NCBI GenBank assembly: GCA_963169105.1
Contig: OY720638.1
Location: 8,046,749-8,110,748, forward strand
Direction: 5' to 3'
DNA length: 64,000 nt
From: Ceriagrion tenellum
Lineage: Eukaryota > Arthropoda > Insecta > Odonata > Coenagrionidae
The notes below the pieces were generated by a model that saw only the letters and a list, made by a program, of their open reading frames with translations, was not told the DNA's origin and made no database searches. Position numbers and translations under genes: made by a program. This document shows positions 42,872 to 55,692 of the stretch, piece after piece (position 1 is the first letter of the stretch; each line of letters starts with the position of its first letter).

Positions 42872-45800
42872 CAGTGAAGAGGATCGTGGGCACGGGGGAT
42901 GCAACATTCTAATCATTATGATATTTGTTTTTTGCCTGACTAATCGTTAAATTCCAATCAACTACTCACGAATCAAATATTTTAAGGGATTATTTTTTCC
43001 AATTTTCCAGAGCGATAATCAATCCAATATCTCTCTTACATCATTTTAATTATTATTTTAAGAGATTATACAGGCAGATTTTCACAATCAAAAGGCGGTT
43101 ACTTTTACAGTGAAAGAAATTCTCTTTTTTTTCTCTACCGCTCCCCCGTTTCCATTTTAAAAACGGCCCAGAAATGTAATTCACTCCTCATGCTACTGTT
43201 TGCCATTTGTTATTGAAACTGTTTTTCCTGCCCTTAAAAAATACTGAACTTTCGTATGCTCTTGGTGTTTCTCCATCCCATCAGTCTATCTTATCACTTT
43301 ACATTTTATAAGTTTACAACAATGTCTTCATCCATTTACTGCCAAATTTCCCGATATATTTTGATCCCTTTCTATGAGTTTGATTGTCGAGACGTTGCGG
43401 TAGAATCAGCTCTAGTAACCGAGGAAACCTCGGCCCCACTTTCCTTCCTTCTCCACACTGCCATGCACTATTACCCACCCTGAGGAACTCATCTGGAACA
43501 ATATTATCCTAAAAATAAACGTCTATTGCCTGCTCTATTTCCATTACTTTCTTCAACTTAATTAGTCTTCATCTAAGTAGCAAAGAAAGAAACCTAATAT
43601 CGCCCAAAAATAGCTCATATACGCCGAGAAAATATCAAATACTGTCGAATCTGACCTTACACCAATTGTATGATTAAACAAAGATATTCAGATGTCTCTC
43701 TTTTAATAGTAATTGCTGCCATGGTAATTTGAGGTGTTGGGTGAGTGTAAACGAAGAAATAAATGGTATAATGGTGGTATTCTGAGAATGAAGACTGCTT
43801 AACCGTTTACCGGAACGAGGAAGTATGAAGATGCCGGAAAGGAATTAACTGGCAGTGGCAAGTTAAGTCACTAAAGTCTCATAGTGTGGGCAATTAAAGA
43901 ATTGAAACGTACAACCGTTTTTTAATGCACCCGAGCAAAACATTATAAGTCACATTCAAAACTTAAGCTTAACTAATCTTTTCTAAAGGGAAAGCAAATG
44001 AATTGTGAGTCTAGTTGTGAGTCAGGTTTCAAGCAGCGATTCAGGATTCGTTCTTTTTTTCCTCAATTTCCACCAAGCGAGTCATATTTCATGATTCGAG
44101 TAAGTTTTTGTGACTCTTGCCAACCCTCCTTGTACTCAGAGTATTATCCATTCGGGAGTCCATCTTTTCCTACTCTTTTCGTCAACTTGATTATGCGGAA
44201 CTTTTAACAATACGCTGACCATGAAGCGAGATCCATGCGTACTGTAAGTCGAACAATTGCAAGGGTTCTACGCTCTTGTTGGTTTTATGAGTCTCATTTA
44301 CACATGAGACTAAAACTTTCGAGGTCCATCAATGAAGATGCAAGTGTATTAGAGATCTTTCGCATTGTCTTGGATAAAAAATAACGTTTCCTACTCTTAC
44401 CAGTCGTGGGTTTCGCCGGACGAACGACGCTTACTCATCCGACGGTAAACGAGGAGATGAGTAGGTTTATATGAAGAACAGCACGAAAGATCTCAAGCGC
44501 TAACTTTTTCTGTTTATTATTTCTGTATTATCTTTAATTTAGTATTTTAATGGATGTACGAAACCCGCCATTAAAAAAATAATTCGCCAAATTCTGTCAC
44601 GTCACTTCAACTCTTAAAAAAAAGTCCCTAGGGCGGATTGAAATAGAAACACAAAAATTGTTACTATGAAATCCTAATTTAAGATATCTTTCATTTGGGA
44701 AATACTGACATTTTAAATAACCATCTCGCATCCAGCCTCGTTATAGGAGCATGAAATCCAATCCAATTCACGTGCCTGAGCATCTCCATGACGGCCTATC
44801 CGGGTTTACCTGCCCCGGAGCCTTGAAAATGAAAGTTGAATATGTTTTTATTCCAGAAATCCTGTATTTCTCCCTGATTTCACAAGAAACTCCAGCAGAT
44901 TGATGCCTCAAATTTCTCACCATCTGCAAGCATCTAAATTAGGCTCAGTGCTAACGCTCCCCGCAGGGAGTTTAAATCACGGCCTTTATTGTGTCATGAC
45001 TATTAGGAATGATTTCCATTGGCGGTGCCGTACTGGGTCCCAAAACACGATAAGAGATTGCAAAATCCAAATGGAGGCCTCTCACCGCATTCGAAGCAAA
45101 TCGTTTCCTTTTGAAACTCCTTCGACGGCTGAAGCGAGTGTGCAAAGTCAATCCTGGTGCGAACTAGATACGACTGACTAGGTAATTTGGGTCAACGTAA
45201 GAATCTGCCAGTGGAATCAAGGTGACGACGGGGGGGGTTTATCTGAGAGATTATATCACAAAAATAATTGCCGCTAAATGCCATTTATGAATCGTGAACA
45301 CAGCAGTGTTTTCGCCATCACTCGTCTCTTAGGCCTCTTTCAAAATTGAACTAATCCAGAATTCGTTGAGAACTGTTGTGAAGAGTGGCCACTAGGAGAT
45401 TCTGTCCCTTCTCGTCCAGTTTTATCGTTCTCCGTATATCGCGTCAAAGCCAGTCCTCAATCTTGCGTTTCCGTACCAGGCACGATGACTCATCATTGAT
45501 GAGGCGAGAATGATGCAGTCAGAGTACATAAACTTGTACTACAACATTACACAAGTTATTTTATTCAAGATATTACAAAAGTATATTGTATTTGTGAGCT
45601 TGGTATTAGTGTAGAAGAACGCTGGCCTCATTGCTGATAAGTATTTTATCTAATAAGTCCGTTTGAACAGATTATATACATACAAAGATAAATAAATTCC
45701 ACCGATTCCGTCATGTAGGTAGCTTCACATTTAACACTGAATGCTTCTATTATGCATCTTCATACTATTTCCATGTGTTCGTAGATAAAACTCCTCTGTT

Positions 45801-48800
45801 TTCCAATTTTCATAAATTTGAAGCGAGATAATGTTTTCACCTCGAAAACTCGAGCATCGAGCAATGATTTAGATATTGCACCATCTTAAGTAATGCAATA
45901 ATTCATGAGGCTAAAAGTGATTGTTCATTTTTCTCCATTAATTTACTCATCGATGAATTTAGACGCAGTTCGGTCGATATGGCTTCTCCTTTCTTTAAGC
46001 ATGTTCACAAATCTTTACTGTTTTCCATAATGTCGAGAAATAAAAACGAGGCATGTTAGGAGAGATGGAAAAATATGCGCCGATTTCATTTGTATTAGTG
46101 CAACTATTTTCCCAAAAGTTCCGCAGCACATAGAATTCCGAAGATCACCAACGGTAAATCACCAGAGTACTGAGTGCACACGTCGACGACGAAGTGTGTC
46201 CACTTCGTAACTGGGTAGCGTATAGGTAGCGCAGGCAAGCGTGTTGTGTAGGACCTAGGATATTCAAGTCCCGTTGTCAGCTGGCAAGTTATCGGCTGAC
46301 TGTTTTTAAAAGCAAACCATTTACGGTACTTAAATTGATGCTAAGAGTCGGTGAATAAACTGGGAAACAGCTGTATGGAAAGAGGTTTCTTTGATGACAA
46401 GTTATCCCAGAACATAGCAAAAACTGCTGTGCTAAAATAGTGAGTTAGGACCGGAAGAAATACCCGTCATAAATTTCGATCACGTAAAATGTTTATCTTT
46501 CACTACTTGGATTATAATCTCTATGTGCTATTCGAAGGCGAGATTTTAATCCAAATGCCGGTTTCATCAGTGTATATCAACTTATATTCTCTGTTGATTT
46601 AATTATCGTCATATCATCAAAGTTTCGGCCTCTGAGCATGTTAATGATGTTTCTTATATCCAAAATCTGCTGTAACGGATCGGACCCGAAGGAAAGGAAA
46701 TGAAGGCGGGTGAATGATTCCATTTTTAACCAATAATTCATAATGTTTAAAGTATTAAGATTATTGACCCATAATTCATAGAGACAAGCGAAAAGAATCC
46801 GACAAAGCATTGAAATTCAATGGACAAACCACTCATGGATGCAGCGAATTACAGAAAAACTAGCTGCAAAATAGGCAATTTATGCTCATTTATCTCTGTT
46901 CTATTCTTTAAATTCCGTTATATAATACAACTTTCGGGTGTTAATATGTTTCACTGATAATGGAATTAATCGTCATAAAGTTGCTTATCTCTAAAATAAA
47001 TTTATTTACTCATAATTCTCACATAGACACTGCCAATGATTCGTCAACATCCTCCTGTTTCCATGCCCTAGTAACTATATTCTTGCTTTGCTCTGTACTG
47101 GAAAATTCTGGCAGATAAACACTTTTCCAATTGAGTTAATCTTAAGGAATGTATCGTAAATCATCTACTTTTGGTCCTTTAAAGCATGAATATGTTAATG
47201 AAGAAGGAAAATTAGGTGCACATTGGCTTAACGTTTTATTATTTAGTATAAGGTGAAATGATAGTGGCAAATACAATATTCAGAAGACAGTGGAAAAATG
47301 ATACTGATAGTAAGCCCACTCAAAAGAATGGTTCGTTTCCCTAGAAAGAACAGAAAAGCGCCATAGCAACATCTACCTAGCAAACTAGGTAATGTATGAA
47401 AAACAGACCAGTCATAATTTAGGAATAGGAAAATGAGAGAGTGGAAAATCAAATAAAATTACTCCATGGCCAGCGACCATCGCGGTAAACGGAGCTGAGC
47501 TTTCAGTCTGGAAGTTCATCCCTGGCGTGTTAGATGTGTGGATCCGCGCCTGCCCTCGTGCATTCAATAAACATACAGCATCGAATTCACCTATTTGTCG
47601 TTTTAGACTTGCTTCATTTCATGCATGGTTTTGCTTTTGTCAACTGCTTGGTTTAAAAAAATAAGCATATTAGGTTAAAATGGTGTTTCCAAAAACAATT
47701 ATCTCTGGAAAGAATACTAATTGTCATATTCTATGAGAAGGTTTTCAGAAAAAATGATACAATGAATCTCGCGCTCTAAATTAAACATAAATGAATATTT
47801 TGTGTCGGATGGGCTGAAGGGTTCTTGGTTGGCTGGGAAGTCTGCGAAGACTTCAAAGCGGAGTAGTTCCTCGTCGGGAGGGGAGACCAACCCCGTTCGA
47901 GAAGATATGTTTGCATAATTTGGTGTGTCGCGGCGAGTTTGCGTGTCGACACTTCTCATTGATCAAAGGTAAAAAAGTCAGTTAAAAAGTCTGATTTAAT
48001 ACTGACCGCCCATACCAACAGTAAGTGGTTTGTGGGTTTAAGTTTTACTCACATTGAGGCATAGTATAAGGATATATCCTAAGGAAATAAATGTCAACCA
48101 CGGAACTTGAATGTAGATTCTCAGAGCTTTAGCTAAGCGCTAACGCCTCCCCTAACGCGGCGATGCCAAATACTTGGCACAGAATTTAGCACATGTACGG
48201 AATCGATAATACACGGACGTTAAAAATAAAAATGCATAACATCTCCGATATTTATTAATGATTATTAATGGCCTGCAAATACAAAGACACTCAATGCGCT
48301 TAGAAGGTGTAAAGTCACGGGCGTAGCTGCTGCCTCCCCCCCAACTGCACGATACATTATATTCCAAATCTGATATACGGAACCAGGCAGGATGGTTACA
48401 AGTGCCTGGCCCCTTAACATACGCCTCCTAACGGTGAGTTGCAATGATTTTAATTTTTATCGTTAAATGAAAACCAATCGAAATTTTCTTCAGGAAATCA
48501 AACCGACCATTCTGAGTACGTGCCAAAGGTAAAGAAAGCAATGCGAATGCCGTGTACGATCATCTCATCGAGTTTCATTGATCTTATTCTCAATCATCAG
48601 GTCTCTCTGGCCACACTTTCGTTTTCGCAAAAGTGTGCCATTTCGGTGGACTTCGTTGACCCGGGGTTGCGCACATTAGCTGTGTTTTTCCGCTCCGGCG
48701 TCGCAACCAGAGGTGTGCGGCGCCGATGATACGACGATGACAATGCATTGAAAAATGCGAGAAAACGTTATCACGTCAAAGACCCAATCGGAGGGAGCTC

Positions 48801-49610
48801 AACGCAGACAACGAGCTAGATCTCGGGATCTCCACGTAACTCAATGGAGCCAGCTGGAGGGAGATTGGCGACAAGAGAGAGTAAATATGCGCAGAGAATG
48901 TCATTGGGAGACAGGAATGGTGAAATATTCTTTTGCACATTCACGTTTCGCATTTTTTGTGATAGTCATTGAAGGAAAGAATGCCTTCGCATTCAGTGGA
49001 CATTCATATGTTGCGTTTGCCATGCCCCATATCCTACGTGTCGACCAGAAACTCGTGAGGCACAATCTTTTCGAGTGACCTCAGTTTAGTGAGCATTTAG
49101 CCCGCGAGTCTCTGACAGCTCCCGACCCTGTCCTCCAAATGGCTTCGTCACGCTTTCTGGTCGCACGAGACAATTTTGACGTATCGTGTTTATGACGTCC
49201 TTGTCTTTCACCGAGTTTGTGGATTAAACCGCAGACCGGGATCCCAGATACGAGGGCCGCACTCTAGTTGCAGCTTCACGATTGCGAGATTCTGATTCAC
49301 TTTTTCGTCCGACATCTGGCTTTCTACTTCCTGCTCGATGAATCCAAAAATGCCTAATGATGCCGTGCCGGAAACATACTGAATGTTTTATCGATGATAT
49401 ATGGTGAAGAAATGGCGATACACAGGTATTTAACTTCATCCCCTGTGCTCATAATTACTCAATAATTTATTGAATAGAATAGAATATTGCCGGGAAGAAC
49501 GTCAGCGATAGCGCCAGTTTGGTTGATAAAGCCCTACACCTCATTTTTCGCCATTATTAAAACTTGGAATGACAAGGGCTGCTTTACTGTTTAAAGATAG
49601 TCAGCTTAGG
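42872..49610. other. Long AT-rich stretch without identified features
   Basis: About 6.7 kb with no recognisable gene, LINE or SINE. ORFs are short (the longest is 107 codons at 48755-49078) and lack domains. A weak tRNA-like stretch at 46215-46295 has a B-box-like ATTCAAGTCCC but does not fold into a cloverleaf by eye. Confidence 0.45.
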
Positions 49611-49915
49611 GGATCGGGTTGGTGTGGTGGCTAGATTACTGGCTAACCATACGGAAGGCCAGGGTTCAAATCCCTGCAGAGGAGGGTGTTTTTCAGAGGA
49701 AACCCGACCCCTACTTGAGTGCCAAGTGGAGGGCACTTCTAGTACAAGTACTCCATCTGTCGGATGAGACGTTAAGCCGTGGTCCCCTTGGCGCCTTTCG
49801 TTAAGAGCAGGCTAATGCCGACGCCGGGTTTCTATCCACCCCTCCTCCCTTACCTATCTCCTATGGCGCAAATACCTTAGCTGTCGGTCGCCTCCCCAAA
49901 AATCCAATCCAATCC
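49611..49915 (+). mobile_element. tRNA-derived SINE, copy B (full length)
   Basis: 305 bp, collinear with copy A. The A-box region is TGGTGTGGTGGCTAGATTAC, the B box GGTTCAAATCC (49665-49675), then the same body, and a tail with three ATCCA units (49901-49915). The promoter boxes look intact. A 61-codon frame inside it is a coincidence of SINE sequence. Confidence 0.9.
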
Positions 49916-51082
49916 ACGAATACTGAAGGGATACTTATGTCCGATACTCAGCCACAAATTTACGCCAGTATTCAAACCAATAGCAGGCCGGCAATATTTT
50001 CAGAAAACCCAATTCATGGAATTATAGCAAAAATTCTTTGCACGTGTTTCGAGTGAGAAAAGAAATGTGGTGCAGGGTGAAGCCGCATTAGACAAGGAGT
50101 TCATGAGGAGCCCGCGGATCGTTTATTTCCGTCTCGGTGTCTCGCGGCATGATCCTTGCTCCTGGGATTAGAGAAAAGAGTTAGAATCTTGGGGGAGGGT
50201 ACATCCCAGAAGGCCATGGAAGGAATGTGTCGGAAACAAAATGTGCACGGTGGTCGTGGAAATTCCGGGTTCTCAAGCAAAAACGGAAAGATGCCGATTT
50301 GTCTACCGTGCGCGTCACACTGGGCGGAGACGAGAACCACCCCACTTTGTTTTACGTCATCGCGCAAAGAAGGAAAGGGTGCTAGTGGGTGCAAGGTTAG
50401 TCTTTTCCGTCATATAGTTTAGACTTTAGCCTAACTCCTGGTGTAAATATCTCAGGAGCGGCAAGCGACGGTGAGTACTTTTATTCTCACCATGGCTATA
50501 ATTTGAACCAAAATAGTAATGTATGTAGTAAATACAGTATATGAACAGTAAACAGTAAATGAAGCGTACAAATGCTAAATAACGGTTATTTATTTACCTC
50601 TTTATTATAGCATTTAGAAATATTCTCAAATAGTTGTACTTTTGTTCTGAATTCCATCACCAAAAGAACAAACTGAAATAAATTTCGTTAAAACAGCAAA
50701 TTCGAGGTTTCATGAATTTTTCTTCATTTAAGAAGAGCGTTAAAAAATTAACGAAAGACTATGATGGAAAATAATCTGAGGTTATACGTAGCTTGACTAT
50801 TTTAAAATATGGGTTATTTATTCCTGGCTCGAAATAAAAAAGTCGAAAATTGAGGTTTTGGCAGCTTTTTTTCGATTTCAGCCCAATGTGCGTCGCCGCT
50901 AAAGTAGCGAGGTTCATTTCTCTGACGCTTTCAATCACTTGTAGTGTAGTTATTACGTCTCACACGAAGAATTCCGATTAGTTTTCGGTGTTTCGGTTTT
51001 CCATTGTGACAGCGATGTTTAGGTATGGATTTGGAAACAAAGAAACTATGTTGAAAATCTAAATGGTAAAATACTTTAACTA
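49916..51082. other. Non-coding DNA
   Basis: No gene recognised. Slightly GC-richer at 50100-50420 with overlapping frames on both strands. Confidence 0.4.
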
Positions 51083-53300
51083 GTGTTAACAAGCATAGAT
51101 TGTAATAATGTCACTCGTGCTCCACTAACCTCCCAAATTTCATCTGAGGATCGTCATCACCCAGCAATAGAGTTTACCATGTCCTCCAATGTGAAAAGGG
51201 ACAAGTTTGATTCCACGAGTACTTCCTACAATTTCAAGAGAGGAGATTACTTGAAATTGTATGAAAATTTAATTGCTAGTGACTGGGACTCATTTACTGC
51301 AATTGAAGATGTGAATATAGGCGTAGAGATGTTTTACGACAAATTATATAAAGCCATGAACATTGCTATTCCTAAATGTAAATTATCGAGGTACAAGTAT
51401 CCATCTTGGTACAGCTATGCATTTATTTAAAAAATCAAGAAAAACATCGGCATAGAAAGTTATTCAAAAGAAATGGTTCAGTCTATCGTCAATCTATGCA
51501 CACCAAGTAAAGATCAGATGTAAAACACTTGATTCAGGAAGCATTCGACAATTATTTACAAAATGTGCGACAAAATATCGAGGGAGGTAACGCCAGTGTC
51601 TTCTGGGAATTCGTTAAATTGAAGAGATGCCGAGGACAAACTGGACAACATTGAGTTTAATGAGTGCAAAAGTGACAACCTATCAGAAATAGTAAATATG
51701 TTTAAAGACTTTTTTATTTCAGTTTATGTCTCCTCTGAAAACATTTATTACGATAGTGATGTTAAAATATTAACACACCCAAAAACACCGCACTAGATTT
51801 AATTTGAACGCCAGATGAAGTCCTGAATGCCATAAAATCCATCAAAACAAAAAAAATCTATTGGGCCCAATAATATACCTATTTACATTGTAAAAGGTTG
51901 CAAGGATATATTTGCTAAAGTCCTATGCTTCTTATTTAATTCGTCCTTAAAATGTGGTGTATTTCCTAGGATATGGCAAATTGCAAAAGTTTGTCCAATT
52001 TGTAAGAAAGGAGGTAAATGTAAAGTAGAAAAATACCGCCCTGTCAGTCTGTATTTTCCAAAGTCAGTCTGTATTTTTCAAATTCTTCGTGTCAATGTAC
52101 AAGCATATGTATTTTCGATTAAAAAATGAAATTAGTGAGGTGCAATATGGCTTAAGATTGAAGGGGAGCACTGTTTGCAATCTAGTAACATTAAACGAGT
52201 ATGTGATAGACAATATGAAAAATTATGCACAGTCTGATGTACTCTACTTAGATTTTAAGAAAGCCTTCGGCAGAATGAACCAATCGATTTTAATTGAAAA
52301 ACTTTATTGCTATGATATATCTTGTCCTTTATTAATCTGGTCACGCCCATACTTATCTTGCAGAAAGCAATACGTGGCTTTTATTAGGCGCACATCGGAA
52401 GAATACATAGTGACGTCTGGAGTACCACAAGGTTCAAATCTAGGACCGTTATTGATTTTACTTTTTGTTAACGATTTGCCAACAGTCATACATAATTCAC
52501 AGTGTCTTTTATATGCAGATGATGTGAAGATTTTTAGAAAAGTGATAACACTCAATGAGTGCTTCAAACTTCAAGAAAATACGAATAATCTGGTAAAGTG
52601 GTCCATTGATGAAAAAAATCAACCTCTATCGGGAAAAATGTTATAATATAACATATTCTCAAAAGAAAAAATATATAAATTTTGAATACAGAGTGAAAGG
52701 CTACATGATTTTTAAAAAATCATGAAATTAAAGATTTAGGCGTACGTTCGACTCATCAATGATTTTTATACCACATACATTAAATATAACTTCTTCATCT
52801 AAAAAAAATTTGGGTTTTGTCCAAAGAGTGTCAAAGTACTTCACATCGACACCAGCACTGATAACTCTATGCTACTCTTTGATTATATGTAAGTTAGAAT
52901 AAGCCTCAATTGTTTGAAATCCCTATTCAATCAAATATGAACAAATAGAACATGTACAGAAGAGATTTATACGTTAAATGTTACGTTAAACTCTCATAAT
53001 AACATTTATCCTGAGTTCGAAAATTATATAAGTTACAATGTTTTATTGGAAATGTAAGGATATAATAGTTTAAAGACAAAAAGAACGAAAAAGGATTTAT
53101 TGTATTTGTTTGACCGAATCAATTTTGGAGAACATGCTAACGTAGTGAGCAAAATCAATTTTTTAGAACCAAAAGTGAATATAAGGCCAAAAAGGGCATT
53201 TTATTTATACAATGTTAAAACAAACTATTGTAAAAACTCATTATTACAATTTATACAGATTATACCAAATCTTCAATAAGTATTGCCATGAACGTGAATT
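51083..53300 (+). mobile_element. LINE family C, degenerate ORF2
   Basis: A longer LINE copy in AT-rich sequence. It starts at the end of the endonuclease (SEDRHHPAIEFTMSS), then the linker FKRGDYLKLYENLIASDWDS, YPSWYS and FWEFVK-like blocks, and the fingers with a YRPVSL sequence near 52035. Motif A is LYLDFKKAFGRMNQSILIEK, motif B TSGVPQGSNLGPLLILLFVN, and motif C LLYADDVKIF (YADD 52512-52523). Downstream, in changing frames, come IKDLGV, KNLGFVQRVSKYF, KLE.ASIVWNPY and the C-terminal FEN..SYNVLLEM region, ending about 53290. Multiple frameshifts and stops make it dead. It belongs to the Jockey/CR1 assemblage but is distinct from families A and B. The N-terminal endonuclease is mostly missing. 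Confidence 0.8.
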
Positions 53301-55026
53301 GTTTGAAAAGAGAAGCCAATTCTGTTCTCAGCTAAACAACATTGTATTATAAATTCATGTAGTAAGCACTTCTCTTTATACACATTTATATATGTCAAAT
53401 TGATTGTATGTAATGTTGATAATGTTTGCTCTGTAATTTTTTTTGTTGATCGAACTTGAAACATAATAAGTAATAATAATTTGTCTCCTCATTGCTGAGC
53501 CGTGTAAAATCACCTTTTTTGAACGCACTGATTCCAGTTCTGTTTTCTAATGAACCTATAGCTGTTTTTCTAGTCGATAACATTTCTTTGTGATCACTAT
53601 TTCCTTCAAGACTGTCAACATGTGTAGTAACCATTACCGAGAGGGCCGACGACCAAGATATGGCCTCTTCCTGCCGAGAAGGACCGTGGGCAGTCTCATT
53701 ATCACATTACTGCCGGGGAGCTCCGCTCATGTGCTTCACTGCCCAAGGCGTGTCATTCTGAGGCAATCTGTCGGACCTTTATCGTTAATTAACGCCCAAT
53801 TAACGCGCTAAGACGTAAAAGGTGTCCGTGCCAGGCCCTGCTAGGATGGAGAGTCGCGAGCGGCCGTCAAGTCACGCGAGGGACTTGTGGCTCGCTGTCT
53901 CGGAGTCGCACCGCGTCATAAGCGGTCCGGGAATCCCGGCAAATGACCCACGACCACACGCACCGCCCTTGCTTCAGTGGATCTTGGCTACAAACTGCAC
54001 AGCCTTCGACGTACTAGCCGGGAATTGTTTAGTTATATCGCGATTATGCGTAAAAGGAAAGGAAAATGAGGTCAATAGCGTTGATTGGGATCTGTCGTTG
54101 ATAGAGATTTCTTTCATCATCAGTGCCAATTCGTCGTGGAATCCTGAGAATATGGATCTTCGCTTCGAGTTGACCCGTCTGTTGTTCTTTTCTCAATTTC
54201 TCAGAACCAAGCATCAAGATAGATGTGAAGGGTGCTAGGGAAGCTTTTCCTTCGATCGTGCATTTAAGAATCAAAAAAGATACCCCAAGTAAAGTTGGAC
54301 AAGAGAGCAGTGAGCCAAAATGGTACGGCCGATATTTTCTGAAGCATTGGCAGCATACTAAGAGTATAGGGCATGTTACTGAATGTTACTTTTGCACAAT
54401 GGTGCATGCTGGCGATAAATCTTCTCCTGGCAAACACCCTTGAGGTGGCTTGCAGGGTCATGTGTGGATGTAGACCTGGTCGATGAGTTTATCTTTTAAA
54501 AGCCCAAAGCGACTGCTTTCTCTGGCATAGTAGAATTGCAAGGCTCTATTTGGTCTTATGTCCAATCGATACCTTTTCATAAATTCGGAGAATTTTAATT
54601 TAAATTTTAAATTTTAATTTAAACCATTCAAGACAATTATTACCACATTTTTTATGAGAAAAAAATACTCATTTCCAATTTTTAACTTGGATTGATTTAT
54701 TAAATAACTTGGTATATTATCAGAGACATTTCGTCAAAAAAATTATTTAATTCTTCCCATTTCAAAATGATTAATGAATTGGGATATCTTCGGATAAGAG
54801 GTACCGCTCAATGACTTTCTTCAAATATTTACTTAATATGAGCACTTAAATGTAGTCATCTGCGTATCGATGGCTTAACAATACGGAAACGCCTCGCAAG
54901 AATATTTTTAGAGAAGGATTATTTTATTTACATATTGAAAGGACATATTTAGAGTGGGAACTAAGAGAATTTTCAAGCGCGAAACCGGCCATAATTCCGT
55001 AGTGACGGAGAGGAATGACGCGCGAC
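53301..55026. other. Non-coding DNA with unassigned frames
   Basis: Includes a GC-richer patch (53640-54010) and a plus frame of 138 codons (53822-54238, first ATG about 53846) with no recognised domain. The remainder is AT-rich. A short family B type LINE tail lies at 54425-54475. Confidence 0.35.
54425..54475 (+). mobile_element. LINE family B tail remnant
   Basis: Contains GAGGTGGCTTGCAGGGTCAT followed by GTGGATGTAGAC, the reverse complement pattern of the family B tail at 37238-37312. Upstream coding was not recognisable. Confidence 0.5.
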
Positions 55027-55110
55027 GAGCTTCATTTTGAGAGAGTAAATGAACGCGTTTCAGACGAAGAGACGCGAAAGCGAGATCCTCGGCCAATCAG
55101 AAGCCCAGAT

Positions 55111-55150
55111 TTCTTCGCGTGAGTTCGCGTATGTTCGCGTAGAGTCGCGT
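55111..55150 (+). repeat. 10 bp tandem repeat, four units
   Basis: NNNTTCGCGT three times, then AGAGTCGCGT; the period is exactly ten. It lies just upstream of the MADF-type ORF. Confidence 0.75.
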
Positions 55151-55196
55151 CACCCGAGTTGAAATTTTATATTGTGGAACGCGTAGAACCACAAAC

Positions 55197-55391
55197 ATGG
55201 CCAACCGGCGAAGTGTAGGTTCCATGGATGAAATAATCATCTCCGAAATTCGAGAGAAGTACACGATCCTGTACAATTATAAGGACTATCGATACAGGGA
55301 TAGAAACGTAAGGGAGGAGGCGTGGAAGAGAAAGGGATTCAATGGTGCCACTGCATCCATTTCTTTCTTTAAAAAACTGCACGTTAATTAG
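55197..55391 (+). CDS. Short MADF/Myb-SANT-like protein, possibly truncated
   Basis: An ATG at 55197 (context AAACATGGCC) starts 64 codons: MANRRSVGSMDEIIISEIRE, KYTILYNYKDYRYRDRNVRE, EAWKRKGFNG, ending KKLHVN. The spacing of I..I....LYN....YRDR..REEAW matches the first two helices of MADF domains (Adf-1 type, DNA-binding). A full MADF domain is 80-90 residues, so the third helix and the remainder are missing or in another exon. Short length and location inside a repeat-like element suggest a mobile-element accessory ORF. A host paralog remnant is possible. Confidence 0.5.
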   Translation: MANRRSVGSMDEIIISEIREKYTILYNYKDYRYRDRNVREEAWKRKGFNGATASISFFKKLHVN

Positions 55392-55692
55392 CTCTCAGCT
55401 GGTTGGTGAGCGGATGAGAGGAATTAAGTTTTTGAGGAAATCGAAGAACAATAGCTATTGCACTTGGATGGAGCTAGAAAACTTATCAACACAAAATTAT
55501 CAACAATAGGTTATAGAGTGATAAGCACACACGGTCGTCGTTTCTTTTTTTTTTACTATTTCTTCTCTGCTGTAAATGGCGCGTAGGAACCTACTACGCG
55601 TAGGTTCGCTTGCATGCGAACGGTTCACGCGACGATAAGACACGTCTCGTCGCGAGCGTGCGCGTCTGACGCGTCCATGAAAACGTAGCTTA

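Larger units (their letters stand above)
55027..55692 (+). mobile_element. Small DNA element with a MADF-type ORF (PIF/Harbinger-like?)
   Basis: About 665 bp. The left end (AGCTTCATTTT ... AACGCGTTTCAGACG) and the reverse complement of the right end (AGCTACGTTTTCATGGACGC then GTCAGACGCG) are imperfectly inverted and both CpG-rich. Inside is a short MADF-like ORF. PIF/Harbinger elements carry a separate Myb/MADF-type DNA-binding ORF beside the transposase, so this may be a shortened member. No transposase is present and no 3 bp target duplication is convincing. Confidence 0.45.

Noticed and set aside
46215..46295. tRNA-like sequence with ATTCAAGTCCC
   Set aside because: Arms do not pair into a cloverleaf and the A box is poor; no second copy in the window.
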